Source: Rutidosis leptorrhynchoides | Lineage: Eukaryota > Streptophyta > Magnoliopsida > Asterales > Asteraceae | Length of the DNA: 64,000 bases | Direction of reading: 5' to 3' | Assembly: GCF_046630445.1 (NCBI RefSeq) | Contig: NC_092343.1 | Location: 137,943,501 to 138,007,500 of the forward strand | Translations under genes and position numbers: made by a program | In this document: positions 37,842-48,433 of the stretch, piece after piece | How positions within the stretch are numbered: position 1 is the first letter of the stretch | Layout of the letters: every line of letters begins with the position of its first letter | The notes under the pieces: model-generated | Seen by the model: the letters and a program-made list of their open reading frames with translations, nothing else | Told to the model about the DNA's origin: nothing | Database searches by the model: none

Positions 37842-40800
37842 TCAATGTTCATGCCTACTTCGACGATGATCATCAAACTTATCCAAGTTTTTAGAAGAAC
37901 GCTGATGAGCACTTTGATGTCTTTTAGAACTTTGACCACCTTTTGTTGATGGTTCATGGTTCGCTATTATACATTTAGGGGGAGAATAGCAGTATCGTAC
38001 ATGACATTGGTGACTTTTTGTTTCAGTTGATTTGCTGCCTCTAATTACTACTGATAAGTTGACTACTTTATCGCGAGTGTCTTCAGAATGCCAATATTTT
38101 GGGGTCCCGCTGTCTTCCGAGGAGGTCTGTGTGTCATCATGGTGTATCGAGATTTCTGCCGAGTTGCCAGGTTTTATTATGCCTACGGCCGGGATTACCT
38201 ACATCATGGTAACATGATCAATCCTTAAATCAATATTACCCTAAGCCAAAATTCTTAAGTTATGATGCATGACTTTTAATAGATGTTATGTAATCTAATT
38301 GCTTTAATAGACAAAACTAAAATGAAAATGATAGGACCGGTAAGGCTCCGTTGGGCCCAGTGTTGCAGAACTCAGAATTACTCAGGGAGTACTCGGTTTT
38401 TGCAACTCGTGTCGGTCAAAGTTGGTCAAACTCAGTCAAAACTCGTGATTATTCATAAAATCGGTCAGAACTCCGCCGAAATTCGGGATTACCTAGAAAA
38501 TAGGTCAAAACTTGGTCAAGATCAGTCAAAGTCAAACTTAGTCAACATGCGAGTAATCCCCGTGTTTCCGAGTACTCCTTAAAAAGTCCCGACCGAGTAC
38601 ACCCAGGGCATCAATCTTTGCAATCTTTGTTGGGGCCGTAATCCGACCTATGTTTTAATCTCAAGGACCGTGCGTTTTATATTTTGCACGAATACGCCTA
38701 GGTTTATGCATCTTTAGCTCTAGCATTCACTAACTACAAATCAACTAGCAACTACTCCATAAGTTATGGTTTGTTAATTATTAAGGTTAATAAGGTATTT
38801 AAACTTCTAATCTTGTTGATGAATTGTTATATTTCTTACACAAATAACACAAGTCATTACCTCGAGCCAACGAGGAAACCCGAACGACGCTTTCGGCCGA
38901 TACTCTGGTTCCTCTCCATCTTTAATAGCAGAGTGACCATCACATAAAATCTGAAAAATCGCGTCATCTTTATTACTTCGATTAGTGATAGTCAAAGGAC
39001 ACGTCTCATGGTTTTGAAGAACTATCTTGTTTGTACTAAGTGAAGTTTCGGGAACGTATCGCAGTTCTTCACGTATGGATTTGATTTTTTCATTAGACAT
39101 GAATATTTTTCCGAATTCTTGTCTTCTTATTGATCTATCAACATGAGAAATCTGAACTTTGAATTTGCATCGAACTGGTTTATGATCACTTTCTACTACA
39201 TCCATACACGCTTCATACCTGTAAATGCCATAGCCAAAAAAAAAAAAAAATTTAAAAATACAATTTGGTGTAAAAAAATATAAGGTACCTAGAGACCTAC
39301 ATCCAGATTGAAGCAACAACAGGGCATGCTAAACTGCATTCTGATGTTGGTGAAGACCGGTTGTCTCGATATAATATCCTATCGCACCATGCGGGAATAC
39401 GCTTTTTCTCCCCAGAATCATATCCTGTATAACAAATACGGGTAGTAGTATGTCAAACAGGTTGGGCAGGGTGTCAAAATGGGTTCGTTTCAGAAACGAG
39501 TAGTTTACAAGATGGGTCAAAGTCATATCTTTGTAAACCAAATTGACCCAATTAGATGAATTAATACATGTTTGACCCGTTCGTCTTGTCCCCCTTGTAG
39601 TTCTTTTATTATATGACCCATTAGTGATAGAACCGTAACCCAAATTGACCCATTATCTTACCTCCTAAACCTGGTTTGCCAATTTCAAACTTATAAGTTG
39701 GAGGAAATCTAATGAGGGCTTCCCTCATTCCTTGAAAAACTTTCCCGGCTTTCATCTCGGCTCTTAGTTGGTCCTTCTCTCTCAGCCAATCAAAACTCCT
39801 TTGAGAAACAAAGTCACGAGCTTCATCGTACGTTATTCCAAAAAGTCGGTAATTGAAGTCGCCACAAAAGACGACCATATCAGCTTCCGCTAGATCAGGC
39901 TTCCCCTCATCAGGATTGATAGCCGCCGACTGTTCATGTAAAAATCATTCATAACTCAAAAATCATAAAATAAAAAATTTACTACATTGTCCCAGTTTAA
40001 TATTCCATAGACAAAAAACACACATTTTTAGAATAACATCATTATCACACTGTACTGTTTGTTCACTGAACTATTTTACCCTTAATTTCTACCTAATTTT
40101 TGTTTTAGATGCAAAAAATAAGTGTATAAAAGAAATTTACCATATTATACTTACTATTCGTGGCTATTAGGAAGTGGACTATTTATTTGGGATAACCCAA
40201 AAAGGAAAGTCAGACTATTATTAAATTGAGACTGATGTTTTTTTTCCATACGTGACTTTTATATGTTACTTATAACGTTCATTTATGCATACATATGTGT
40301 ATAGATTGATGTATTTTTGTTACGAGTAGATACTTACAGTAGCAGGACGAAGCATTTGGGCGGTAGAAGACACGCCAGCTGTAAGAATGAGGACCAAAAA
40401 TGGCAAGGCAAAGGAAGAAAAATGCACCCAAAATAAATACGCTGAGAAGGCAAAAACGCAACAGAAAAATAGGTATCGCACTATACCAGATGCATTATTG
40501 ATTGATCGCCCAAACGTGATATTCCCATAAATGTGGTCAAAGTCAGCATTCCGACGGTTGACTGCTTCCAAATGCGCAGCCAGGTGGCAGTTCACAAAGC
40601 ATATTATTCGATCGTAAACTCTTATTCTCAACCCTACACCTCCCTGATCATAATGAAATGGTATGTAAACACTAGTTGATTTGTTAGACTTTAATATAGT
40701 AATAATCTTAAACTATCTACATTATATGCTTTTGGATAACTTTTAGCCCATTCAACCCGTTTGACCTAAGTTGGGGTTGCCATGAAAAAGAGTTGAAAAC

Positions 40801-43800
40801 TGCCACACTTGGCGAAACGTTATCCGTTTTACTCATTCATGATCAAAAAAAAAAAAAAAACAAAAAAAAAAACGTGACCCAATCCATCCACCCATTTATT
40901 AGTAACGGGTAGAAATTGCCACCTACAATAGTAACGGTTTAGTTTAGGAAACCTGCATACCTTATTACCAAAAGTTCGACCTAAGCCACAAGCAACTGCT
41001 CCAACATCAAGATCGCCTACGTGTGTTCTAATACTCTTTCTTACCCTAAAAAGTCATTACAACATACATAACATACACAAGAAAATGAAAACCTTGTGCG
41101 TACAATAAGTTTAATATTTACATAAAGCTTAAATCAGAATGTATTAATTCGTGTTTGTAGAAGTAAAAATACCAAATGGCTATGAGCAGGGCTGCAAGCT
41201 GCCGAGAACCTACACGTTCAAAAGCGGATCCTTCGCCCATGGCCTTCCCTATTGCATCTTGCCACCATTGTCCATTTGAACTACCTTCAACACCTATCTG
41301 CACTCGATATGAAATCGATCAGTGTCAAAAAAAAAAAGTTAAATCTACTTACGTTATCTGTCACACCGTCATTTTTGACAATAACGAGGGGTGTGTGGAC
41401 CCCACTTCACTAGGGGAAAAAGAAAAAGCAATAAAAAAAAGGAAAGGAAAAATTAATAAAATACCCCTGTGTATAAAACTCTGAAGGTTACTGTTCAAAA
41501 GAACTTACCGTTTCTTTTGCGGCAGACATCGCAAGAAACCCGGCCCCCATTTCCACCTCTTGCAAGCCGACAACTAAAATATCAACATCCGAAACTTGCG
41601 ATCCAACCCACGAGATTAGTGCTTCTTGACACGGTTTTCCTTGACTAACATTCCAAGTACCAACCATAATCTTAACCGTTTCAAGCGTGTTATACATGTG
41701 TTCTCTTTTAGCTAATTCGGGTCTCAAAATGTTATCCAAAGGCCCGGGAGACGAAATGTACCACCCGCGTATACCACCATGGGTCGCTAAACTAAATATC
41801 GACCCATTCCCAACAACCAACTTTATAACCGGGCCATTATGCGCAACCCAACCCGTAATCAAGTTTCCTTCAAGGTCAATCACTTGAACCATACCACTCA
41901 CGTATCCGACCCATATCCGTGGCCCGTACGTGCAAAAACAAAGAACCGCACAATGATGGTGATGAAAATCGTGCAAACGGTTTCCGTTACCGTCCCATTG
42001 TACAAGTAAACCGTTTGAACATCCGGTCCAAATCATTCCGTCATACGCAAGTAATAGTGCTTCGGTTTTTTTAGCGTCTTCAACTGTAAATGCATTCGTA
42101 CCTTTCGTTGCCACTCGTCGAACTGCATCGGCCGCTCCTATTATAGCGTTGCGTGATCTTTGTAAAAACCCGCCTCCTTGTTGTTTTTCTTTTTTGGATT
42201 TTGAACCGCCTTTTACACTAGATTCTTCTTCTAATGGTTGATCTTTCTCTGATGATATATCAGCTCGATTATCGATCTGCCCATCTACATTATACACCTT
42301 CAAAAGTTCCCTAGTACGAGCATCCCTACAACTCACCAATTATTAGATATATGTCCCCGTAGAATAATTTTCTAGAGAAATACGTCGCAAACAGTGTTGC
42401 AGAGCTCGGAATTAGTCGGCAAGTACTTGGTTTATGCAACTCGGGAATACTCGGTCAAACTCGGTCAAAACTCGGTATTACTAGGAAACTCAATCAAAAA
42501 TGGTCAAAGTCAGACTTGGTCAAATTCGGTCAAGGTCACATTTAGTCAAAATCAGTCAAAGTCAAACTTAGTCAAATTGGTCAAAGTCAAACTTGGTGAA
42601 CATCCGAGTACTCCCTAAAAAGTCCCCAACGAGTATTCCCCGAGTAACGATTTTTGCAACCATGGAAATAATCAAGTGAAAATTATCATACCACAATGAG
42701 AAAGAGAGCGAACTGGCTGCCCATATTTTAGATTTGACGTTATCAGACAACAAATACTTGACATCAGAAGAAGATATACTACATACTCCATTAACAGTTA
42801 CTTGACTTTTAAGATCGATACATGATCGTTCGACTAGCAAAGCAGCCATGTGACGTTCTTCGGGTGATAATGCGAGTGATTTTTCAATCGATTCATATGG
42901 CCATACCTTTATCACTCCATTCTCTGACCCTGTCCATATATCACCTGCACAATTCAAACAAATTACTCTTTAATAAACCATCTTATAACATAATTAGATA
43001 CTTCATATTGTGTTTTTTAAGTAATTATTAGATTAGATATGGAGTTATTACTATTAGGTAATCAAATGTAACAAAATGGGCTGCAAGAGATGCTGTTTCG
43101 ATGTTCGTCTGATTGTTAAGCTGTTATAATAAAATATTCAGTTAATTGAGTTTTTGGAATTATCATTATTTGGAGTAAGTCTTAAGTTATAGCATTTCAT
43201 GACCCGTTTCGACCTCCTACCCAACTTGACCCATTTGGACCCGTTTAAAAAACAGACTCGTTTGACCCATGACCCATTTTAACCCAAAAGCGTTTTGACG
43301 TGTTACCCAAACCCAACCAACCTGACTCGTTTGCAAGGTATAGTCTTAACATTGTCTTTAACATATTCTAGTAATACCATTCATTAATCATTTTCAAAAC
43401 GCTTTGCCGAACACATTTTCGTAAATTGTATAAATCTCAGTCATTGAAAATCATGGTTACCATATGAAGAAGTCACCATTGAAAGAACCGGGGCCCGGAG
43501 ATAAGCCTGCCAAGAAAGACATTCTTTAAAAGGCATATCGTCCGCAGGCTTCTGATCCATTCGCCATGATCTAACTTTCCCGTCTTTATGCCCGCTCCAA
43601 ACCAATTTATTCGCACAATCTACCATCATGCAAGTTGTCGGTGACGTATTCGCTGACTCGTAAAACGGGGCTGCATCTTCATCACCACGTCGAGCCCGTC
43701 CCCCTAAACCCAACCCGGGCTCAAACGCGTCACAAAAATTCCAAAACCTAACACCGGACTCTTGCCCGGCCCATAACTGGGTCTCGGTACACGCAATTGT

Positions 43801-44307
43801 TCGAATAAATCTCCCGACTTGTGTTTCCCTTAACGGATGCGGTCTGAGTTCCAGGGCGGTGGGCCGCCCTGGATGCACAGCGGACCGTGATGGCGCTTTG
43901 AAAAAACCCGCGTCACCGCCATTACCTGAAAACTCAGGTAACGGTTGTTGTTGTTCATCTGAGGCAGACGAACAACTATTACTATTATAAATATTATTGT
44001 TAATGTTATTATTATTGTTTCCATAATAATGTTGGTTGTGGGAATCTGAGGTGGCGTACGGGTAGAAGTCATGATCGTCTTCATCGTCTGAATGATTATG
44101 AAAGAAGCCGTCCACTGCAGCGGTTATTCGGGCCTCGTCGAGGCTATGTTTTCGATGATGGTGGTGTTTCGGATGGCGGTTCAAGGCGGTGCCGGTGTTG
44201 GTTCGAAGCTGTTGGGAATGTGATTTTTGTGTGACGGATGGAATAGGCGGAGCGTTGGCCAGAGCAGACAAGGCGTCGGCATCTGCTTCATCTAACCCCT
44301 GGCTCAT
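37842..44307 (-). CDS. Type II inositol polyphosphate 5-phosphatase with WD40 repeats (FRA3/5PTase12-14 clade)
   Basis: Eleven exons, all with GT-AG introns: 43461-44307, 42692-42944, 41509-42325, 41173-41297, 40961-41045, 40487-40643, 40338-40378, 39662-39929, 39301-39424, 38861-39218 and 37842-38198. The frame is kept across every junction, giving 1143 residues, close to this clade (about 1100 as I recall). Residues 1-160 are low complexity (His, Asn and Ser runs). Residues 180-560 hold WD40-like blades ([56 protein letters not shown]). The catalytic part has GTWNVSQG near 588, [17 protein letters not shown] near 797, PAWCDR near 875 and SDHKPVRC near 916. The enzyme removes the 5-phosphate of inositol phosphates or phosphoinositides; FRA3 affects fibre walls and actin in Arabidopsis. 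The last exon was duplicated downstream. Which of the paralogues this is cannot be decided here. Confidence 0.92.
38362..38624. repeat. GTCAAA-rich MITE-like repeat, copy in 5-phosphatase intron 10
   Basis: Begins GTTGCAGAACTCAGAATTAC and ends near TTTGCAAT. The interior is full of GGTCAAAACTC-type units. It is the same family as 42396-42660 and 46463-47061. The ends are imperfect inverted repeats. Confidence 0.65.
40379..40486 (-). other. Stop-free, in-frame 108-bp intron of the 5-phosphatase gene
   Basis: Donor GTATAG and acceptor CTTACAG on the minus strand. Splicing restores [17 protein letters not shown], as expected from the family. The intron has 108 bases (36 codons) and no stop in frame, so retention would insert 36 mostly hydrophobic residues (such as [15 protein letters not shown]). 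I take it as an intron, because family members as I recall them lack this insert and the splice sites are good. Confidence 0.75.
42396..42660. repeat. GTCAAA-rich MITE-like repeat, copy in 5-phosphatase intron 2
   Basis: 265 bp, from GTTGCAGAGCTCGGAATTAG to GAGTAACGATTTTTGCAAC. The two ends are imperfect inverted repeats (GTTGCA...TTGCAAC). The interior has repeated GGTCAAACTCGG units. No clear target duplication. Confidence 0.7.
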
Positions 44308-44842
44308 TTTCTCGTATCGGATCAAAACATCAAGATGACTTCATTAATATGCGAATCATAGTTCATATTCATCATAATGATGATGATAAAAGACAAAAAG
44401 CTTCAAGCAAATTAATGAATCTAAGAGAATTGAAACAGAGAACAAATTCTAACAAACAGAAATGTGGGGTGAAAGAGTGAGAGGAAGAATGAGGCTGCAT
44501 GTACGGAAAAGGGGCTCTCATTGCCATGCAAATTTATTAAAACTGGCCTTAATTTTCGTATTATTTGTATAAAGAGACATTAAGTATTGTAAATTTTTTT
44601 ATAGTTATATAATAGAATAGATGAGTCATCAAGAAAAAATTAACCAACTAACATGTATGCAGTATGCTTATTTTGTCAGTTGTTGAAGATGCTAGTAACA
44701 GACTAATATACATGAACTTGTATGAAAATTGAGAACGACTAGTTAAAAAAAAAAAAAAAAAAAAGATAAAATATATTTTTTAACAACAAATAAAAATAAA
44801 GTGAAAAAGTTAACCTACTAACATGTATGCTTATTTTGTCAT
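44308..44842 (-). other. 5' flank and likely promoter of the 5-phosphatase gene
   Basis: AT-rich. I see no convincing TATA box or recognised motif. It ends at a hAT-type MITE, whose left target duplication lies at 44835-44842. Confidence 0.3.
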
Positions 44843-45172
44843 CAGTGCCGGATCCAGAATTTTTTCCCACCGGGGGCGAAATTTTTTTTAAAATCATAGC
44901 AATTTTTTTGAGTAAAATATGGAGGTTTTGGGGCAAAAAATTGAAGTTTTTAGGCAAAATTTGAAGATTTGTGGGTAAAATTTGAAGGTTTTGGGTCAAA
45001 ATTTGGAGAATTTTGAACAAAATTTGAAAGTTTTGGGGCAAAATATAAAGGTTTTGGGGCAAAAAAAAAATTCACCGGGGGCAAAGTCGAAAAATCCAAA
45101 ATTTTTACACTAAAATTTCGAAATCCACCGGAGGCGGGCGCCCCCCCTCCTTACACTCTAGATCCGCCTCTG
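44843..45172. mobile_element. Non-autonomous hAT-type element, 330 bp
   Basis: Flanked by TTTGTCAT on both sides (44835-44842 and 45173-45180), an 8-bp duplication as made by hAT transposases. The ends are CAGTGCCGGATCCAGA and, inverted at the right, CAGAGGCGGATCTAGA. The interior has repeated TTTTGGGGCAAAATTTGAAG units. No coding capacity. Confidence 0.85.
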
Positions 45173-45753
45173 TTTGTCATTATATTAATTTTGTGGGTTC
45201 AAGTGATGGTGGTGGTTGAAAAGAAGCTTTGAGTGCGACTATTGCAAGGAGCGAGTATCTTTACTTCAATGTTCATACTCTTATAGTCTTATGGAGGTTA
45301 TCTCGTGATCGTTTTCGACGTTTTAGCAGGCCACCTCAAGATATATTGCTAATTAGGTTAGAACTCAGAGAACTATGATGTGAATGTCAGTACCCAAACC
45401 AATAGGTTATCTCGCCATGATTCGAGCCATCCCATACATGTATTGTAAAAATTCAACATTAATTTAAGAGTAACTCGTGTTTAGCATGGCCTAAGATGTT
45501 GACCAGTACAAAACAAAGAAACGTATGTACATACTAGATGAAATTAGACAAGTGTATATATAAACAAAATTATATATTGCACATAACTTATCCCCTACAC
45601 CTTTTAAGTTGTTTACTTAATTTTTCTAAAAAAACAATAACAAGAATAATAAACAGATAACAATAAGAATAAACAACATTTGCCATTTACCGATCAAATT
45701 GGAAATGGAACGACTTCTCTATATGGATGTATACAAAACATCCAATCAATCAA
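45173..45753 (-). other. Intergenic spacer, 3' flank of the DprA-like gene
   Basis: No gene. It probably holds the 3' UTR of the gene ending at 45754. I see no repeat of note. Confidence 0.3.
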
Positions 45754-46077
45754 TCAATCAAGGTAGAACAGGGTTACGATTTTTCTAAGATTCTTGGCTT
45801 CTTGGCATGTTTCCATTAGCAGCCGACTGTCATGAAACGCAAAGCAAATGACTTGCTGTACTTGAGATATGATATCCATATTACACAGTCTGCAAGAATT
45901 AAACAGCCAAATTAATACTAATCTTATTTGAAATCATGTGATGATGAAAATAATAGATGACGTGTGGATCAGATTATACACGTTCAAACGTGTCATATTT
46001 GGTAGTGTCCAGTTGGGTTGGCCTACAAGCTTTTTTGTCCAACTGCTTAAGAAAATACAAAGTTTGATGATTACAAC

Positions 46078-46122
<45 letters not shown>

Positions 46123-48394
46123 CAGAGCTTGTAAGAATAGAAAGTATAGACTTTGAACAGAACAGCTTCAGAGCTTGTAAGAATAGAAAGTATAGACTTT
46201 TGGGCAACTTATAGCCCGTTTGACACGATCAAAGTATGAAAAATCACAAATTGTGCAAGTAAATGGGTCCAAATTGTTCAAGTAAATGGGTCCAAGCTAC
46301 TTTATTTAGTAGATTTTACAGACCTGCTGGCTTCAATGAGTGGGAGATGATCGTTGTAAGGCTTTTCAATAACATTCTTTACCTGCATATCCAATAGAAA
46401 AAACGACTGTAACTTTTCCCAAAAAACCTTCACATTTAATTACATTTACAAGAACAATTAGTGTTGCAAAACTCAAAATTACTCGAAGAGTACCATGTTT
46501 TTGCAACTTGGTGAGTTTTTTTTTTTTAAGGCAACAACCGGCATTGAATACTCTCATTTACCACGCACACACGCACGCACTTTCGGGAGGAAACCCGAAT
46601 CGCATTGCAGCAACCCGATCCTTAAACCATCCCGAGGGGCAGGCGGACCGGGTTTGAATCCTGAATGGATCCGGGAGAAAACCCCCTAGGTTAATCTGGA
46701 GCTCCCTAGGTTAATCTGGAGCTCCATATTTCAGGCAGGCATATTGATTAATAGGATGGGCCGAGCGAGGCTCGAACCCACGACCTAACCCTAGCCCCAA
46801 CAAACAAGGTGTTGGGGATACCGTTGAAGCAAAGCTTCGTTGGTTTTTGCAACATGGGGAGTACTTGGCTAGAACTCGGTCAAACTTGGTCAAAATCAGT
46901 CAAAACTCGGTCAAACTCGGCAAAACTCGGGATTACCCACTCAGAAAATTGGTTAAAATGGTTCGAAATCAAACTTGGTCAACATCCTAGTAATCCCTGA
47001 GTTGCCGAGTACTCCCTAAATATTTCTGACATAATACTATCTGAGTAACGGTTTTTGCAACCTTGAGAACAATGTAAATGGATCAGATGTTATTTTGCAT
47101 CGCGTCAGATAATACAATCATATCAAGATCCTAATGTCTAACAGGTTGAAAAATAAGTATAATACGGTCATTCTAGTTCTCCCAACTATATAATATGACG
47201 TGATCACTACTACAACAACCGGCATGATATATACATTTTGCAAAAAAAAAAAAAACTACAAATCTGATGTCTTACTTTTGATAGTAACTCTTGGCTTTCG
47301 GGAGGTTGTTTTTTCAAACTTTGAGGCAATATTACGGTAAGCAATTCTGGACGCTCGGCTCGTAACGCACCTCTAATTACAGCAGCATTAGTTCCAGAAG
47401 CTCCTGATGTGAATATATGATTTTTCTACAAAACAAATAATAAATGCAATTTTTCAAGTCCATATAACTTGATGAAGCACGAGAGACATTGAAAACATAT
47501 AAATGAACTTAAATTAGTTAATATACCGTTATAACCATAGCATAACTAAGAATCTCAATGAGCTCTTGATGCATGAACCCCATATTTCGTGTCCCAAAAA
47601 ACCCAATATTTCGTGGCCCTTGTTGTTGAATTGCTAGTAACTCCTGCAAAGTTGAAAATATAGTAAGAAAAATTAAATGCCTGCATAACAAAAGGTGAAA
47701 AAATTGTAGGTTTTGGCACATTGGATGACAGATTTGGGTTAAAATGGTTTGTTTTATAGCATGGGCTGCAAAGTGGAGTAAAAGGGTTTCTATATTATCT
47801 TTTCTACCTGCATTTAGCTACTTCACTTAACGAAATTCATGGTTCTTTCTGGCCGGAGGTCCTTAGGAAGCAGCCTCTCTGCCCTCTAATATAGGGAGGG
47901 ACGACTTCTTCTACCCGCGGACCGATAGGTATCCTTGGGTGGAGGAATGACTTCCCTTTTACTCTAGGGTAGAGGAAAGTGTCTACATCTAACATCCCCA
48001 TACTCCACTTTGGTGGAATTGGGTATTGTTGTTGTTGTTGTTTGTTCTATTATCAATGAGATTATTATGATTACATATTAAAGATTGTTACATCTATAAT
48101 ATGAATCCTTAATTGAAAACAATCTAAGAGATTGATTGCATAAACTCTATAAATTAAGCACCTTTTAACCTGTTTAACCCATTCTAAATCAACCAATTCA
48201 TACATAGGTTAAATTGTCATTCTAATAAAAATACTAATCAACAACATATATAGATAAAAGCTAACCAAGTCATTTGGACTAAATATCTTCTGGGTGAACT
48301 ATTCCTAACCAATCCCAATTAGGCAAGCACATACAATTACTCAAATGACTTGGTACACCGTTCACCCTACCCGCCCATTTTGCCTCATCAACAG

Positions 48395-48433
<39 letters not shown>

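Larger units (their letters stand above)
36376..38361. repeat. Tandem duplication, proximal unit
   Basis: About 1.99 kb, matching 34228-36375 but lacking the MITE. It contains the functional last exon of the 5-phosphatase gene. After its end the GTCAAA-rich repeat runs on intact. Confidence 0.85.

Noticed and set aside
39296-39310. In-frame TAG at the end of exon 9 of the 5-phosphatase gene
   Set aside because: Using the donor GTAGGT at 39300 removes it, and the next exon completes the ATG codon in frame.
40320-40631. Hydrophobic segment as a true transmembrane region of the 5-phosphatase
   Set aside because: It is better explained as a 108-bp GT-AG intron, since removal restores the family sequence.
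38807-44325. Seven or more separate short genes
   Set aside because: They are exons of one 5-phosphatase gene, joined by GT-AG introns with the frame maintained.
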